From Pseudovirgaria hyperparasitica (taxonomy: Eukaryota > Ascomycota > Dothideomycetes > Acrospermales > Acrospermaceae): a DNA stretch of 64,000 nucleotides. The position numbers were made by a program, and so were the translations under genes. The notes beneath the pieces were generated by a model. The model was not told the DNA's origin, made no database searches, and was given only the letters and a program-made list of their open reading frames with translations. This document shows, piece by piece, positions 1 to 11,755 of the stretch (the first letter of the stretch is position 1; each line of letters opens with the position of its first letter). The stretch covers positions 1,450,058 through 1,514,057 of the forward strand of contig NW_022985557.1 in NCBI RefSeq assembly GCF_010093815.1, read 5' to 3'.

Positions 1-46
1 TATATAATAGAGAGTTATAGAAATCTATTAGAATAATATTTAACTA
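1..46 (-). mobile_element. Fragment of gypsy family III (left piece, split by element I)
   Basis: Read on the minus strand, this edge continues the reverse-transcriptase sequence that ends at 7497 on the other side of element I. Its reverse complement aligns with element III around 48360-48410, where the plus-strand text reads AATGGGTTTCTATAACTC and the fragment reads AATAGATTTCTATAACTC. The differences are C/T and G/A. The element continues beyond the window start. Confidence 0.8.
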
Positions 47-51
47 CTTCT

Positions 52-279
52 TATTAGAACTTAGTCTTAGGTATAACCCGATCCGTATATACCTTAGCTA
101 ACCTAGTTAGAAGATAGCGTGAAGGGTAGTAAATAGTTATATATTAGATAGATTAGTATCCCTTTATATATATACTCTTAGATTTCTACTAATAGAGTTT
201 AGTAGTAATTTATTCTATAATAGAATATACTCTATTATTCTATTTAACTATATTACTATCTAATAACCCTATTCTTATA
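52..279 (+). repeat. 5' LTR of element I
   Basis: 228 bp, matching 7264-7491 with C/T and G/A differences. The ends read TATTAG and CTTATA, which is what RIP would make of canonical TG and CA termini. The CTTCT at 47-51 is the left target duplication. A tRNA primer-binding site would start at about 280 but is too mutated to assign. Confidence 0.93.
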
Positions 280-779
280 TTTAAATTACTCTCTATATAG
301 TACTATAGTTAAGATAGTCTAACTAGAACTAAGAAGGTTAATATAATCTACTATAGAGATAAGTAATACTATATTAAATAATAGAGATTCTCTATAATTA
401 GTATTAATTCTAGCTATTCCTAACTAAGAAGTAGAGATATTAGACTAAATTATAGAGCTTTCTAATAAAGAAATAGTAGATATACTAAGTAACTTCTAAT
501 AATAAGAAGCTAGATAATAAGTTATAGCGGAGCTATATAAGATATTATAATAAACTATTACTAAACTATAGAAGTATATTACTAATTAAGTCTAAGAGAT
601 CTAGATTCTTAAAGAATAGACTAAATATATAAAACTCCTTATAAAGAGATAAGAACTTAAAAAGTCTCTTAATAAACTACGCTAAATAATAGTAGATAAA
701 TAACTTTCTATACTAATTTAGGTAGAATTAGTTTACCTACTACTAGAGTTATAATAATCTACTATACTCCTAGCTACTT

Positions 780-1700
780 TATTACTAATTTATTCTACTT
801 CTTCTCTAGATATACTAAAATCTAAAGATCTAACTATATTTATAGAGAAGAACTAAAAGAAGTAGAAAGACTAGAAGAGAGACTATAAAAAGTACTTCCT
901 TAATAACTCTCTACTCTTTTCTACTAAAGTATAATATATTTTATTTAGAGAATAATATCTAGACTTATAATTCTATAATTAATAGAATAGATAGAAGGAA
1001 GTATAGCTATTATCTATAATAACCTAGAAATATTTAGCTATATTTATACTAAATACCCTTAGAATAGATAGAGAATATAAAAGAAAGATACTATCTAAGT
1101 TAAGAAGTATAGTATAATAACTAAACTAGATATCTACTTAACTACTATAATACCTTTAAAACCTATAGAATAATATCTCTATACTATAGAAAAATATTTA
1201 TATATTCTAGTTTTATAAAGTACTACTTCTATTAATCTATAAAAGACTAGAAATAGTATTATTAAGTTTTAACTATCTATATAAATTAGAGAAGAAAGCT
1301 AATAAATACTACTATATTCTTAAGAAATATAGCTCTCTAGATAAAACCAACAAACCCTATATAGATTAGAAATAAGATTAATTAAATATATTTAATTAAG
1401 AGTAATCTTACTATAATTAGTACTAGAAGAGTATAAATTAGAGTAGAAATATATTAAGAAGATACTAAAATAATTAAGGTAGTACTTCTTAATATAGAAA
1501 AGAATAAAATATAGACTTAAATATAATATCTATTATAAAATAGTAGAATTATAGTATACTTTATTACTATAAGTATAGAGAAATAGAATATATTTTATCT
1601 AACTATAAGAATCTAAAAAAAGAATAGACTAATATATAAGATCTAACTATATTCTTAGCTAAATTATATATAATTAGAAGAAGCTATAGTATCTTCTAGT
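780..1700 (+). pseudogene. gag region of element I (tentative)
   Basis: The stretch lies between the 5' LTR and the protease, where gag belongs. One frame can be followed with many stops at TAG and TAA, and is rich in Lys, Leu and Ile with runs such as LLSII and NTLRIDREYKRK. I saw no zinc knuckle. The 280-780 segment upstream is leader or N-terminal gag and shows no secure frame. The assignment is by position, not by a recognised motif. Confidence 0.45.
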
Positions 1701-4700
1701 AAGTAAAGACCTAATATTACTAAAAGTATTATTATCTATAGTAAATAGTAATAAAACTATATAGGCCCTTATAGATACTAGTATAGAAGATAATTATAAT
1801 ATTTTATTAATTCTTATAAAGGAGTATAGATTATTATATAATCCTAGTAAAGTTAGCTAAACTATTATAGTTAATAGATATAAAGTTAGAACTTTAGATA
1901 AAGCTATAATAAATTATAAAGTTTATAACTTAAAGATAATAAAATAGTAGATATCTAATAAATTTATTATAGCTAATATTAGGTAATAGAATATGATTCT
2001 AGAGATACCTTAGCTTAAATATCTAAACTCTATTCTTAATTTTTAGAAGAAGATATTAATATTCTATTAATATTATAATAAATTATACTAGTAAGTTATA
2101 ACTATTAGTAAGAAGATATAGAACCTTACTATATAGACTTAATTATTACTAATCTATCTTATATCTCTATTAATTATTAATAAAGATAAGAATAATAGTA
2201 ATAATTAGAGCAAAGACACGCTATCTAATATATATTTATAGTATATAGATATATTTTTAGTAGAAGATATATTACTTCTCTCTAATTATAGACTATATAA
2301 GCTAAAGATTAAGCTTAAAGAGAGAGTAGACATCTCTTATAGTCTACTTCATCTACTTATAAGACTAGAACTTAAAGTTCTTTATAAATATATTAAAGAA
2401 TACCTTAGAAGAGACTAGATATATTATAGTATATTATTAGCTAGTATATCTATTCTCTTTATAAAGAAGAAAGATAGAAGTTTATATCTATATATTAACT
2501 ATTAGATACTAAATATAGTAACTAAGAAGAATTATTATCTATTACTACTAGTTAGTAAATCTTTAGACTAATTAATAAAGATAAAGTACTTTATAAAGCT
2601 AAATTTATAAGATATATATTACTAGCTTTAAATTTATTATAGAGATAAGTAGAAAACTATATTTCAGACTAGATATAGTTATTTTAAGTATACTATTATA
2701 CTATTTAGACTAATAAATATACTAGAAGTATTTTAAGAATATAATAATACTATACTTATAGAATTACTTAATATAATTTATATAGTTTATCTTAATAATA
2801 TACTAATTTACTCTAATAGTATATAAAATTATAAAGAATATATAAAATTAGTACTAAATTATCTAAGATAGTATAAACTCTATATAAAATTATCTAAATA
2901 TAAGTTTTACTAATAAGAAGTTAGATTTCTTAGCTTTATTATAATATATAGCGGTCTAAAAATAGAGCTAGAGTATATAAAGACTATTATAGAATAGCTA
3001 GAATCTACTACTATATATTAAATTAGAATATTTATAGGTTTTATAAACTATTATTATAAATTTATTATAGACTTCTTATAAATTATAGTACTACTTAATA
3101 AACTTATAGAGAATAGTAGTAAAATCTCTATAGATAGGCGAGTATAGTATAAAGCTAAGTTAGTTAAGATATAGTTAATACTAGAAGTATAAGATATATT
3201 CTAATTATTAAAGAATTACTTTATAACTATACTAATTCTTAGGTATTTTAATTCTAAGAAGTATATTTAGGTTAAAACTAATATATTAGAATTTATAATT
3301 ACTAGAATTATTAGTTAACTATATAAGGATATAAAAGATAAGGTATAATAGTATCTAGTTACCTTCTTTTTCTATAAAATAGTAGATATAGAAACGTATT
3401 ATAATATATATAACTAGAAACTACTTATAATTATTAAGAGTTTTAAGTAATAGTAATATTATTTAGAAGGTTCTATATATTAGATTAAATTATTATTAGA
3501 TTATATAAATCTATATTACTTTCTATTAACTAAGGTCCTTAATTACTAATAAGTATATTAGGCTAAGTAGATATTAATATTTAATTTTAAAATCTTATAT
3601 AAAGCTAGAAGAGAGAATAAAGCTAATCCTCTATTACGGCGTAAAGATTATAAGAAATTATTATAGAATAATATAGATAGTTAGTATAATTTAGACTATA
3701 CTATACTATAGATACTATAAGACTAGTTATCTAATAGAATACTAGAAGCTAGAATACTTTTAGCGATTCTCCGTAGGAATTAGAGTAGATATTAAGTAAT
3801 CTAAATAAATATCTAAGAAACTAAGAAAACTCTTAAAGACTTAATTAAATCTATCTAGAATTCTAATATATTAGTAAAGAAAGTTATAAGTATAAAAGAA
3901 AGTGCTATAGATCTACTATAGTTATTAAGATAGAAATAATAATTAGATATAATCTACTTCTAAGACTAACTCTATATACTAGAAGACGGCTTATAAATTA
4001 ATATTTTAAGGAAATAGTATAATTATATATTAGTAGAATACTTTAGTATTATAAGAATAGTTAATTTAATCTAAAGAATATATAACTAGCTAGGTCTTTA
4101 TAAATATATAAAGAACTATATAAAAATATATAACGTCTACTAGTATATAAAAGTATATAGATACTTACTATATAGTAAATTAAGACTATTATCTATACTA
4201 AAGAAGATATAGAAGGAATTATTAATAGATTTTATTATAGATCTACCCCTAAGTAAGTATTTTAGATATATTTATAATAGTTTACTTATAGTTCTAGATA
4301 GATTTATAAAGATATTATACTATATCTCTATAAGAAAGATAATCTAAGTACTAGATCTTATAGATATACTACTCTATAATATAGTTTAGCTCTATAGTAT
4401 ACTAAATAGTATAGTTTTAGATAGAGATCTATAGATAATATCTAAATTTTAGAAGAATTTCTACTATATACTAGGAATTAAGTAGAAACTTAGTACTATA
4501 TTCTATCTATAAATAGATAGATAGATAGAACGATAGAATTAGATAGTTAAGGTATATTTATATATATATTATAACTATAAGTAGAGTAACTAGATAAGGT
4601 TAGTCTATATTATAGAATTTATATATAATAATAGCTAATATATATTAACCTACATAAGTCCGTTTAAAGTAAACTTTAGCTAGAACTATAATATATAGTT

Positions 4701-5260
4701 CTTAGAAACTTAGTTTAAAGTAGAATAACCTAATATTAAAGTAATAGAAATTACTATAGAACTATTCTAAATATAAAGAAGTATTATAAAGTTACTATAA
4801 GATACTATAGATTATAGTAAATTATACTATAATAAGGGTAGAAAACCTATAATCTTTAATATTAGAGATAAAGTTTTACTAAATAATAAGAATATTTATA
4901 GTATTAGACTAAAGAAGAAGCTTAAGTATATAATAATAGATCTATATAAGATTACTTATATAATTAATAACTAGACATACGAGTTAAAACTCCCTCCTAT
5001 ATTAAAGATATATAATATATTCTATATTATACTTCTTAAGCTATTTTATATCTTATTATTACTAGATTATTCTAAATAGATACTATATAAAGTAGTTATA
5101 TAAGAAGGTATAGATATCTATAAAGTTAAATAGATACTTAGCTAATAACGCGCTAAAGATAGTATATAGCTATATAAAATTTATTAGAAAGGATATAATT
5201 CTAATAAAGATACTTAGAAACCTATAATAAATATTAGTAAAGTAGTAATATTAGTATATA
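1700..5260 (+). pseudogene. pol: pol of element I: protease, RT, RNase H, integrase, chromodomain
   Basis: Successive frames show the Ty3/gypsy order. An aspartic protease site reads ALIDTSIEDN near 1768-1797. RT motifs include SILFIKKKDRSLYLYINY near 2447-2500 and the polymerase box YLNNILIYS at 2788-2814 (family form YLDDILIYS). An RNase H start lies near 3280. Integrase core strings VLDRFIKILYYISI (about 4291-4332) and VLDRDL near 4412 carry the catalytic Asp positions. At 5101-5250 a chromodomain reads YKV..ILS..RAKDS...YKIYWKGY...KDT*KP. Almost all breaks are TAG or TAA at Gln or Trp positions, as RIP predicts. The chromodomain places it among chromoviruses, which target heterochromatin in other fungi. 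Confidence 0.88.
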
Positions 5261-5422
5261 AGGAGCGATTAGTAAAGGAAGCCGTAGAATTATAGAGAAT
5301 TATACTAAAGTATAGTAATTTAACGTTTTTTAGTATAGTTTAGTACTAAGAATAGCTATCTAAAAGGAAGAAGGTAAAAGAAATATAGATCTTTAAAATA
5401 TTCTAAGGAATTAAGAAAACTT

Positions 5423-5500
5423 CCTTAGAAAGTTTAAACTTAGAACTCCCTTAGAAAGTTTAAACTTAGAACTCCCTTAGAAAGTTTAAACTTAGAACTT
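5423..5500 (+). repeat. Three tandem 26-bp repeats
   Basis: Three near-identical copies of CCTTAGAAAGTTTAAACTTA followed by GAACTC start at 5423, 5449 and 5475. Each contains AAGTTTAAACTT, a perfect palindrome. They lie just after the chromodomain in the untranslated tail of element I. Confidence 0.9.
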
Positions 5501-7247
5501 TAAAATTTAACTAAAAAATAGACTTAGAAAAAATAATTTACTAAGAGAAATAGATATTAAAAATTAGTACTAATTAGTATAGATTAGTATAGATTACTAA
5601 AGAAATTAAAGAAGTTATTATTAAAGAAAGATAAAATTAAGAAAACTAGAAGAAAATATAAAGATCTATATAGATCTATATAAACCTATACTAATCTATC
5701 TAGAAGAAGTAAGATTACTTTAAAATTAAAACTAAAAACTAAAAATACTAGATAAAAGAAATATATTAGTACTAATTAGTATAGATCTAAACTAATTAAG
5801 ATAGAGTAGAAGTAGAAGTACTAATTACTATAATAATTATATCTAATTTCTTCTACTAGTTCTTATTTAGTATAGTATAGAGCTTTATAATATAAGTCTC
5901 TAGCCTTTTATTCTAATACTATAAACCCTATATAACGCGTCTTATAGCTATAAACTCCTCTATAGAAATCTATAAAGTAGTAGAAACTAGGGTAGAGAGA
6001 GATAGACTAGTATAGATATACTAAGAATTATATAAATTAGTAAAAAGATTTAATAATTAGTATAGAACTATATATCTTTAGTATAGAAACTTCTAGATTA
6101 GAGCTATCTTCTCTAAATTTATAGCTCTTAGATATATATAAGAAAGAAACCTTAGCCTTTTTACTAGAATCTTTTCTAGGAATTTTAATATTACTAGTAT
6201 ATAGAAAGAAGTCTAAAGTAGTAGAGATTTTAGTACTATTATAGAGATTAATATATATTAGTAAGAATCTATAATAATTTAAGAAAAATAATATTACCTA
6301 GTAATCGCGGTAATAATAGCTATAGTAGATTCCGCTAAATCTTTATAGATTATATTAGAATTATACTTCTAGATATACTTCTTACTATATTTATATAAAT
6401 TATAGAAAGCCTTTTCTAAGGTATTATAATTAGTAGTATTATACTTCTTATTAGTAGGGGTTACTAGAGGTCTAGTAGTAATCTATACTAATATAAGTAA
6501 ATCTATATAAAGTCCTTTAAACTTATTTAAATACCTATAAATAATAATACTTCTTAGTTATATAAGTACTATATATTATAGATTTAGTACTACTATAAGT
6601 AAGGTATAATAGAAAGTAATAACTATAATAATATATAGCTAGATTATTAGAGTCTAATCTAGATTAGAGTAGATTAATAGCTTTTAATATATTAGTAATA
6701 TATACTAGATAAGAATTATTTAAAGGCGTTTATTTCTATACTAATTACTTCTAAGTATTAAGATTCTAAGAAACTATATTATAATTATTATTAGTTTATA
6801 TAGATTTTAGTAAATTATTATTACTATTAGCTATATATACTATAAAAATTAGTAAACTATATAAAATTATAGTAAATTATAGTAAATCTATATAAATCTA
6901 TATCTATAAGAATTAGATAATATATCTAATAATCTAAAAAACTCTATAATAAGTTATAAAGTTTTTTAAGAAAAGGAATATTTCTAAGAAAAGATTTTAA
7001 TATAGATAGTACCTAGACTTACCTAATTATATTACGTAATATACTAGGCCTAATTAGATAATTCCACCTATATAAGAATTAAGAATAGATAAAATCTAGT
7101 TTACTAGAAAAACACTTATATAAGTCTTAGATTAGTAAGTATCTATATATATCTAAGATAAAGTATAGAGAACGACTAAGGTCTTATAAGACTTAGAATA
7201 GAAATATAGAGATAGATAATAATCTAGATTACTAAGAGTAGCTTTCT
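5501..7247. other. Long tail of element I without recognised genes
   Basis: About 1.75 kb between the chromodomain and the polypurine tract, very AT-rich, with short dispersed repeats such as TTAGTACTAATTAGTATAGA near 5567 and 5766. I found no domain on either strand. The length is unusual for a chromovirus tail. It may hold a lost extra gene or an unrecognised nested remnant. Confidence 0.6.
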
Positions 7248-7263
7248 AAAGAAAGGGGATAAT
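7248..7263 (+). promoter_or_regulatory. Polypurine tract of element I
   Basis: AAAGAAAGGGGATAAT sits directly against the 3' LTR start at 7264. This is the expected place for the plus-strand primer of reverse transcription. The purine run has no CA or TG and so escaped RIP. Confidence 0.8.
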
Positions 7264-7491
7264 TATTAGAACTTAGCCTTAAATATAATCTAATCTATAT
7301 ATATCTTAGCTAACCTAGTTAGAAGGTAGCGTAAAGGGTAGTAAATAGTTATATACTAGATAGATTAGCGTCCCTTTATATATATACTCTTAGATTTCTA
7401 TTAATAGAGTTTAGTAGTAATTTATTCTATAATAGAATATACTCTATTATTCTATCTAACTATACTACTATCTAATAACTCTATTCTTATA
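7264..7491 (+). repeat. 3' LTR of element I
   Basis: 228 bp, the partner of 52-279. It is followed at 7492-7496 by CTTCT, an exact copy of 47-51, which fixes the element ends to the base. Confidence 0.93.
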
Positions 7492-7496
7492 CTTCT

Positions 7497-8587
7497 AGTC
7501 TTAGTATAATATAAATATTAATTTATAATAGTCTTTCTTAGTAACTAGCTACTAGTAGAAGAAGCTAGCTATATTAATAATAGATATAAACTTCTTTCTA
7601 GCTATATATTAGATAATATTACCCTAAAGTAATAATAGATAGAAGTCCTTAATACTAATTTTATTTAGGTTTCTTATATCTCTAATTATCTAACTAGTAT
7701 TCTTATATAATATTTAGATAAGTAACTTTACTATAGAGTATATAATAAATATTAGAAAACTAAATAGTATTAACTATATTAGATATTCTATATACCCTTA
7801 TATATAGAGCTTATTATATATCTTATTAATAATAGTCTTACTACTTACCCCTAATAGATAGATATAGTAGCTTAGCTTTATACTAGTTATTTTCTAGTTA
7901 CTTACTAGAGAAATATATATCTAGTTTTTCTCTAGAATATTTATAAGTCTAGTATTATAAAATAAGCTAGTATAACTTTAGATAATATTATTAAACTTCT
8001 AGATAGTTACTTTATCTTTAGTATAAATTTTTATACTAAATATATCTATCTATTAAATCTTATTAAGCTAAGTAAGCTTTATAGATAATCCCTCTATATT
8101 ATCTAAAGAAACTACTTTAGTCTAAAATATATAGAGAGTATCTATTTTATCTATTAATATACTAAGTCTTATATTTTTATTTATATACTAATCTAAATCT
8201 ATAGTTTATAATAAATATATATACTATATTTTAGTTAGTAAGATATATATAGATACCTCTATCTTAACTAAGCCTTATACTTATATATATTAGAATAAAT
8301 ATATAATCTTCTATAGTAAACTTATACTAGTAATAGATTATAATTAGAACTAGTATAAGTATTTATAGATAGAGAATAGTATACTATAAAATAGTTACTC
8401 TCTAGTATACTACTAGTTAAATAATAGTAGTAAAGGTTAGTATAGTAATTCTACTATATATACTAATAGTTATTATATATATACTTATATAGATATCTAT
8501 CTTCTAAGATACTATAATATCTATTCTAAGAAGGAGATCTCCTTATAGATAGTTAAGAATATATATCTTATATATTACTTTTAAAAA
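7497..8587 (-). mobile_element. Gypsy family III fragment (RT and upstream pol), heavily decayed
   Basis: The reverse complement aligns almost without gaps with element III from about 47268 to 48358. For example AGTAACTAGAAAA then CTAGTATAAAGCTAAGCTAC (near 7880-7915) matches 47950-47985, and AATAAGATATATAATAAGCT matches near 48020. It runs on across element I into bases 1-46. Compared with element III, nearly every CpG has also become TA, so this copy is much more decayed than its relative. At 8588 it is cut by LINE copy A. Only about 1.1 kb of the 9.5-kb family is present. Confidence 0.88.
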
Positions 8588-9380
8588 AAAACTTCTTATA
8601 CTCTAAGGGACCAAAACTAGTTAATTTAGAGTAATATAGTAATCTATAGATATTAATTAATAGAGTATACTAAGTATAATAACTTCTAATATATATATAT
8701 ATAATATATATATAATAGTACTAATATATAGAGATACTATATATATATACTTAAAAACTCTTTAGAGTAGTAAGTATAGACTAATACTAATAAATACCAA
8801 TATACTAACCTTTCTTTTTATTAGTTAAGGGTAGCCCTTAACTAATAATTATAGCGGCCTTAGATACTAATATACCCTAGCTTCCGCTAGATATATCTCT
8901 ACTACTAGTATAATAGAAATAGCTATATAATAGTATATTCTAGAATAACTAAACTACTATCTAGAAAATAAAAAATAACTAAAGATATAAAATACTATAG
9001 ATAACTAAGATAGAGAGAACTCCGCTAGGGGATACCCTTATAGATAAGATTAAATACTAGATAGTATATATAGAAAGAGAGGTTAAGAAGAGAGAGACTA
9101 CCCTTCTTAATATCTTCTAGAGCCTAGTCTAGAATATTTAAGAACTTACTATAGAAGTAAAGTAGATACTAGAGTTAAACCTAGAGTCTAGACTAGACTA
9201 GATTAAGACTAGTCTATTAAAGATCTAGATAGATCTTATCTAGGAAAAATACTCTAGTATATAGATATAGATTACTATACTAATAGATAGTATAACTAGA
9301 ATAGCTTAAATACTAAGAATATCTAAGAGAGAAGTATATAATATATAAGTTACTATCTAGAAGAAGAAAGTACTTATATA

Positions 9381-11755
9381 ATAATAATAATAATAATATT
9401 ATATAACTAGGTAGAGTAGTACTCTATGCCTAGGCCTATGCCTCCTCTAGTCTAAGCTACTATATAAGAAGAAACCTAAGAGGGAAAAACTTCCTTATGT
9501 CTATAACTACATCTCGTTAAACCTCTGTTTCGTCTTAAGTATATAGCTATAGGGTACACCTATTAGCCTATAGCCTATATTACCGTTATTTTACCCTTAG
9601 GTAGCACGTGTAGATACGGAGGTTATTAGTTAAGGGGTTCTTCCGGCATATACCGGGTTTCCTCTAATATATACCGGGTTTCTTCCGGTATATATTTCCG
9701 GGTCTACTAGAATTAGAGGAGTAGTAGGTATATAATTATCTACCGGGCGACGTCCTTAGGGTACTTATTAAGCTATCGTACGATATCGGAGGTTCTTATC
9801 GTATAGATAAGCTTCTACCTTTACGTGTAAAGATCGGGGCATATTACGAGATAGTAGCGTATTATATCTCTCCGGCCGTACGCCTTATACCATAGAGATA
9901 TATTAGGGACGCCTCTCTTATAGAGGTAGTATAGAAGTTCTATAGCGCCCGTTTAGGCTTAGAGGAGTATAGATGCCTAGGCCTTTATAAGCCCTTTATA
10001 TATCCATTTACTTAGCTCCTTCTATGGTCCTTAGATCTACTCTAGATACCTATTCTACTAGGAGGCCTACTAGGCCCGGAGTGTCTCTTTCTACTTATCT
10101 TAGATCCATAACCGTATACTTCGTCCAAGCTCTCGAAGGCTCTATTAGTCTAGAAGGGTATCTAGGTTATTCTTAATCTCTTATACTACTTAGTTTAAGT
10201 CTATTTCTATCGGGTACTTATACCGTAGTCGAGTCCGGCCTATATATAAGAGTACTTAATAGTATACGCTAACTCACGCGCGTAGCGCGGCGAAGGTATA
10301 TTCTACATTTTCTATACGTTCCTATGCTTATTATTTAGTAAAGTATACCACCCTCTATATCTAGTAGAAGTTCTATATACTTATTATATTTATCTCGCGT
10401 CGTAGTAGCGCTATAGTAGTAGCTTTATATACACTAGAGATAAGACGGAGTATGCGGTTTTATATGGATTCGAGCTTCGTTTGCCTAGCCTATGTAAGGG
10501 CCGTATACTAGTACTCGTGTCCGTATATAAAGACTAGTCGTACTATAGAGCCTCTAGTTCGAAGTCGGATGACTCCTATAGGTTTAACGTGCCCTATACT
10601 ATTAGACCCTACTCCTGTTTTCGCCTTATCTTATCCCCTTTAGGCTTATACCTCTAGCTCTACTAGAAGAGGGGTATAACGCCTTATCTAGCTAGGAAAC
10701 TACGAGGTTTACTCCTTAAACTTATATTACTAGCGTACGTACCTAGCGACACGTTCTATCTCTTTATAAATCGATACACGCATCCGTTCTCTCGGGCTAT
10801 ATAGTAGTCTCCCTAGCTAGGACGTAATCCCGCCTACTTCTAGATATACTAAAGGTTAGAGCCTATTAAAGGGGTAAGGTCCTTAGAGCTAGTAGTTACT
10901 ACTATATACCACGCCCCACCTTTAAGTATAGCTACTATCTAGTTTCGTGTTACCTATAAGGATCTCTCTATAATAGACCGACCGTGTCTTATAGGCGAGT
11001 ATCCTTTGAATTCTATACGTGTATACTCGCGTGACGCGCCTAGGTAACTTAAGTATTCTCTACCTACTAACCCGACTTATTTCTACTACTTTTTAATGGG
11101 TCCCTATAGCCGTCTCTTATCTATATCCGTATACTATTATCTATATATACTAGCGCTCTACCTCCTATAGTAGACTATAACATCTCTCGTACGCGGGAGC
11201 TACTCTATCTATTCTAGACCTAAGCGGTATCCTATATTAAGCGAAAGGTCTTAATAGAGTCGCGCTACTAGTGGTCGCGCTAGGCGTCTTAATAAACGTA
11301 GTTTAATACTATAGAAGAGTTAGCCTTAATAAGTTCATCCGTAGTAGTTTATAGTTACCCTTAACGTGATTTCTCGCTAATCCTTATATATCTAGAGCCA
11401 TTTAAGCCTCGAGGTGTTCTATTACGCTACTAGGACTTCCGCTTTCTCTACCTATATGGTAAGGTAGATTCAGGCCTGCTTTTAATATAGTAGTAGCGCG
11501 TTAGATGGTTTTCTTATCCCGGTATTCTCGTGGACTCCTCTTAACGCGTTAATTAAGAATAGGATAGAAGTATATACTATTCTAGCTGGTTTATTACGGT
11601 GTGGTCCCTATAGAGTGATACGTCGCGAAAACTCTATAACTACCTACCTAGCGACGACGAGGTTACCATTAACGCCGCTCTAAACCTCTTACTACCTCCG
11701 AAGAGGCATTGCCTAGCTATAATAACGTGGACGCGGTTCGTAAGACTTCGTAGCC
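9381..11755 (-). mobile_element. Chimeric MINE-like retroelement 1 (LINE 3' end plus 1.2-kb module)
   Basis: 2375 bp, minus orientation, flanked by an exact 15-bp duplication, GAAAGTACTTATATA. In its own sense it begins with a 1205-bp module (11755 down to 10551) unrelated to the LINE, then switches to the last 1170 bp of the LINE (10550 down to 9381), ending in an (ATA)n tail as LINEs B and C do. The same module, starting and ending at the same bases, occurs in the second chimeric element (36327-38102) with a shorter LINE part. The architecture matches MINE of Magnaporthe (WEIRD fused to MGL). Sequence identity with WEIRD cannot be tested here. Confidence 0.9.
10551..11755 (-). other. Non-LINE module of chimeric element 1
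   Basis: 1205 bp, 5' GGCTACGAAGTCTTACGAAC at 11755 to ...CGAACTAGAGG at 10551 in its own sense. It is about 90% alike to 36899-38102 by eye, differing by C/T and G/A. No long frame is conserved between the two copies and no known domain was recognised, so it may be a non-coding RNA captured at its 3' end. It is GC-richer than the neighbours and keeps many CpG. Confidence 0.75.

Larger units (their letters stand above)
52..7491 (+). mobile_element. Complete Ty3/gypsy chromovirus LTR retrotransposon (element I), RIP-degraded
   Basis: This 7440-bp unit has two 228-bp LTRs at a constant offset of 7212 bp and an exact 5-bp target duplication, CTTCT, at 47-51 and 7492-7496. A purine tract sits just before the 3' LTR. 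Between the LTRs, gag, protease, reverse transcriptase, RNase H, integrase and a C-terminal chromodomain follow in the order usual for chromoviruses (Ty3/gypsy, Metaviridae). CpG as well as CA and TG is scarce, so it is one of the most decayed units here. It inserted into an older minus-strand gypsy III copy. It cannot encode working proteins, because stops interrupt every domain. Confidence 0.94.

Noticed and set aside
9900-10550. Extra LINE segment in chimeric element 1 as a separate insertion
   Set aside because: It is collinear with LINE B and C, so it is ordinary LINE sequence. It is chimeric element 2 that lacks it.
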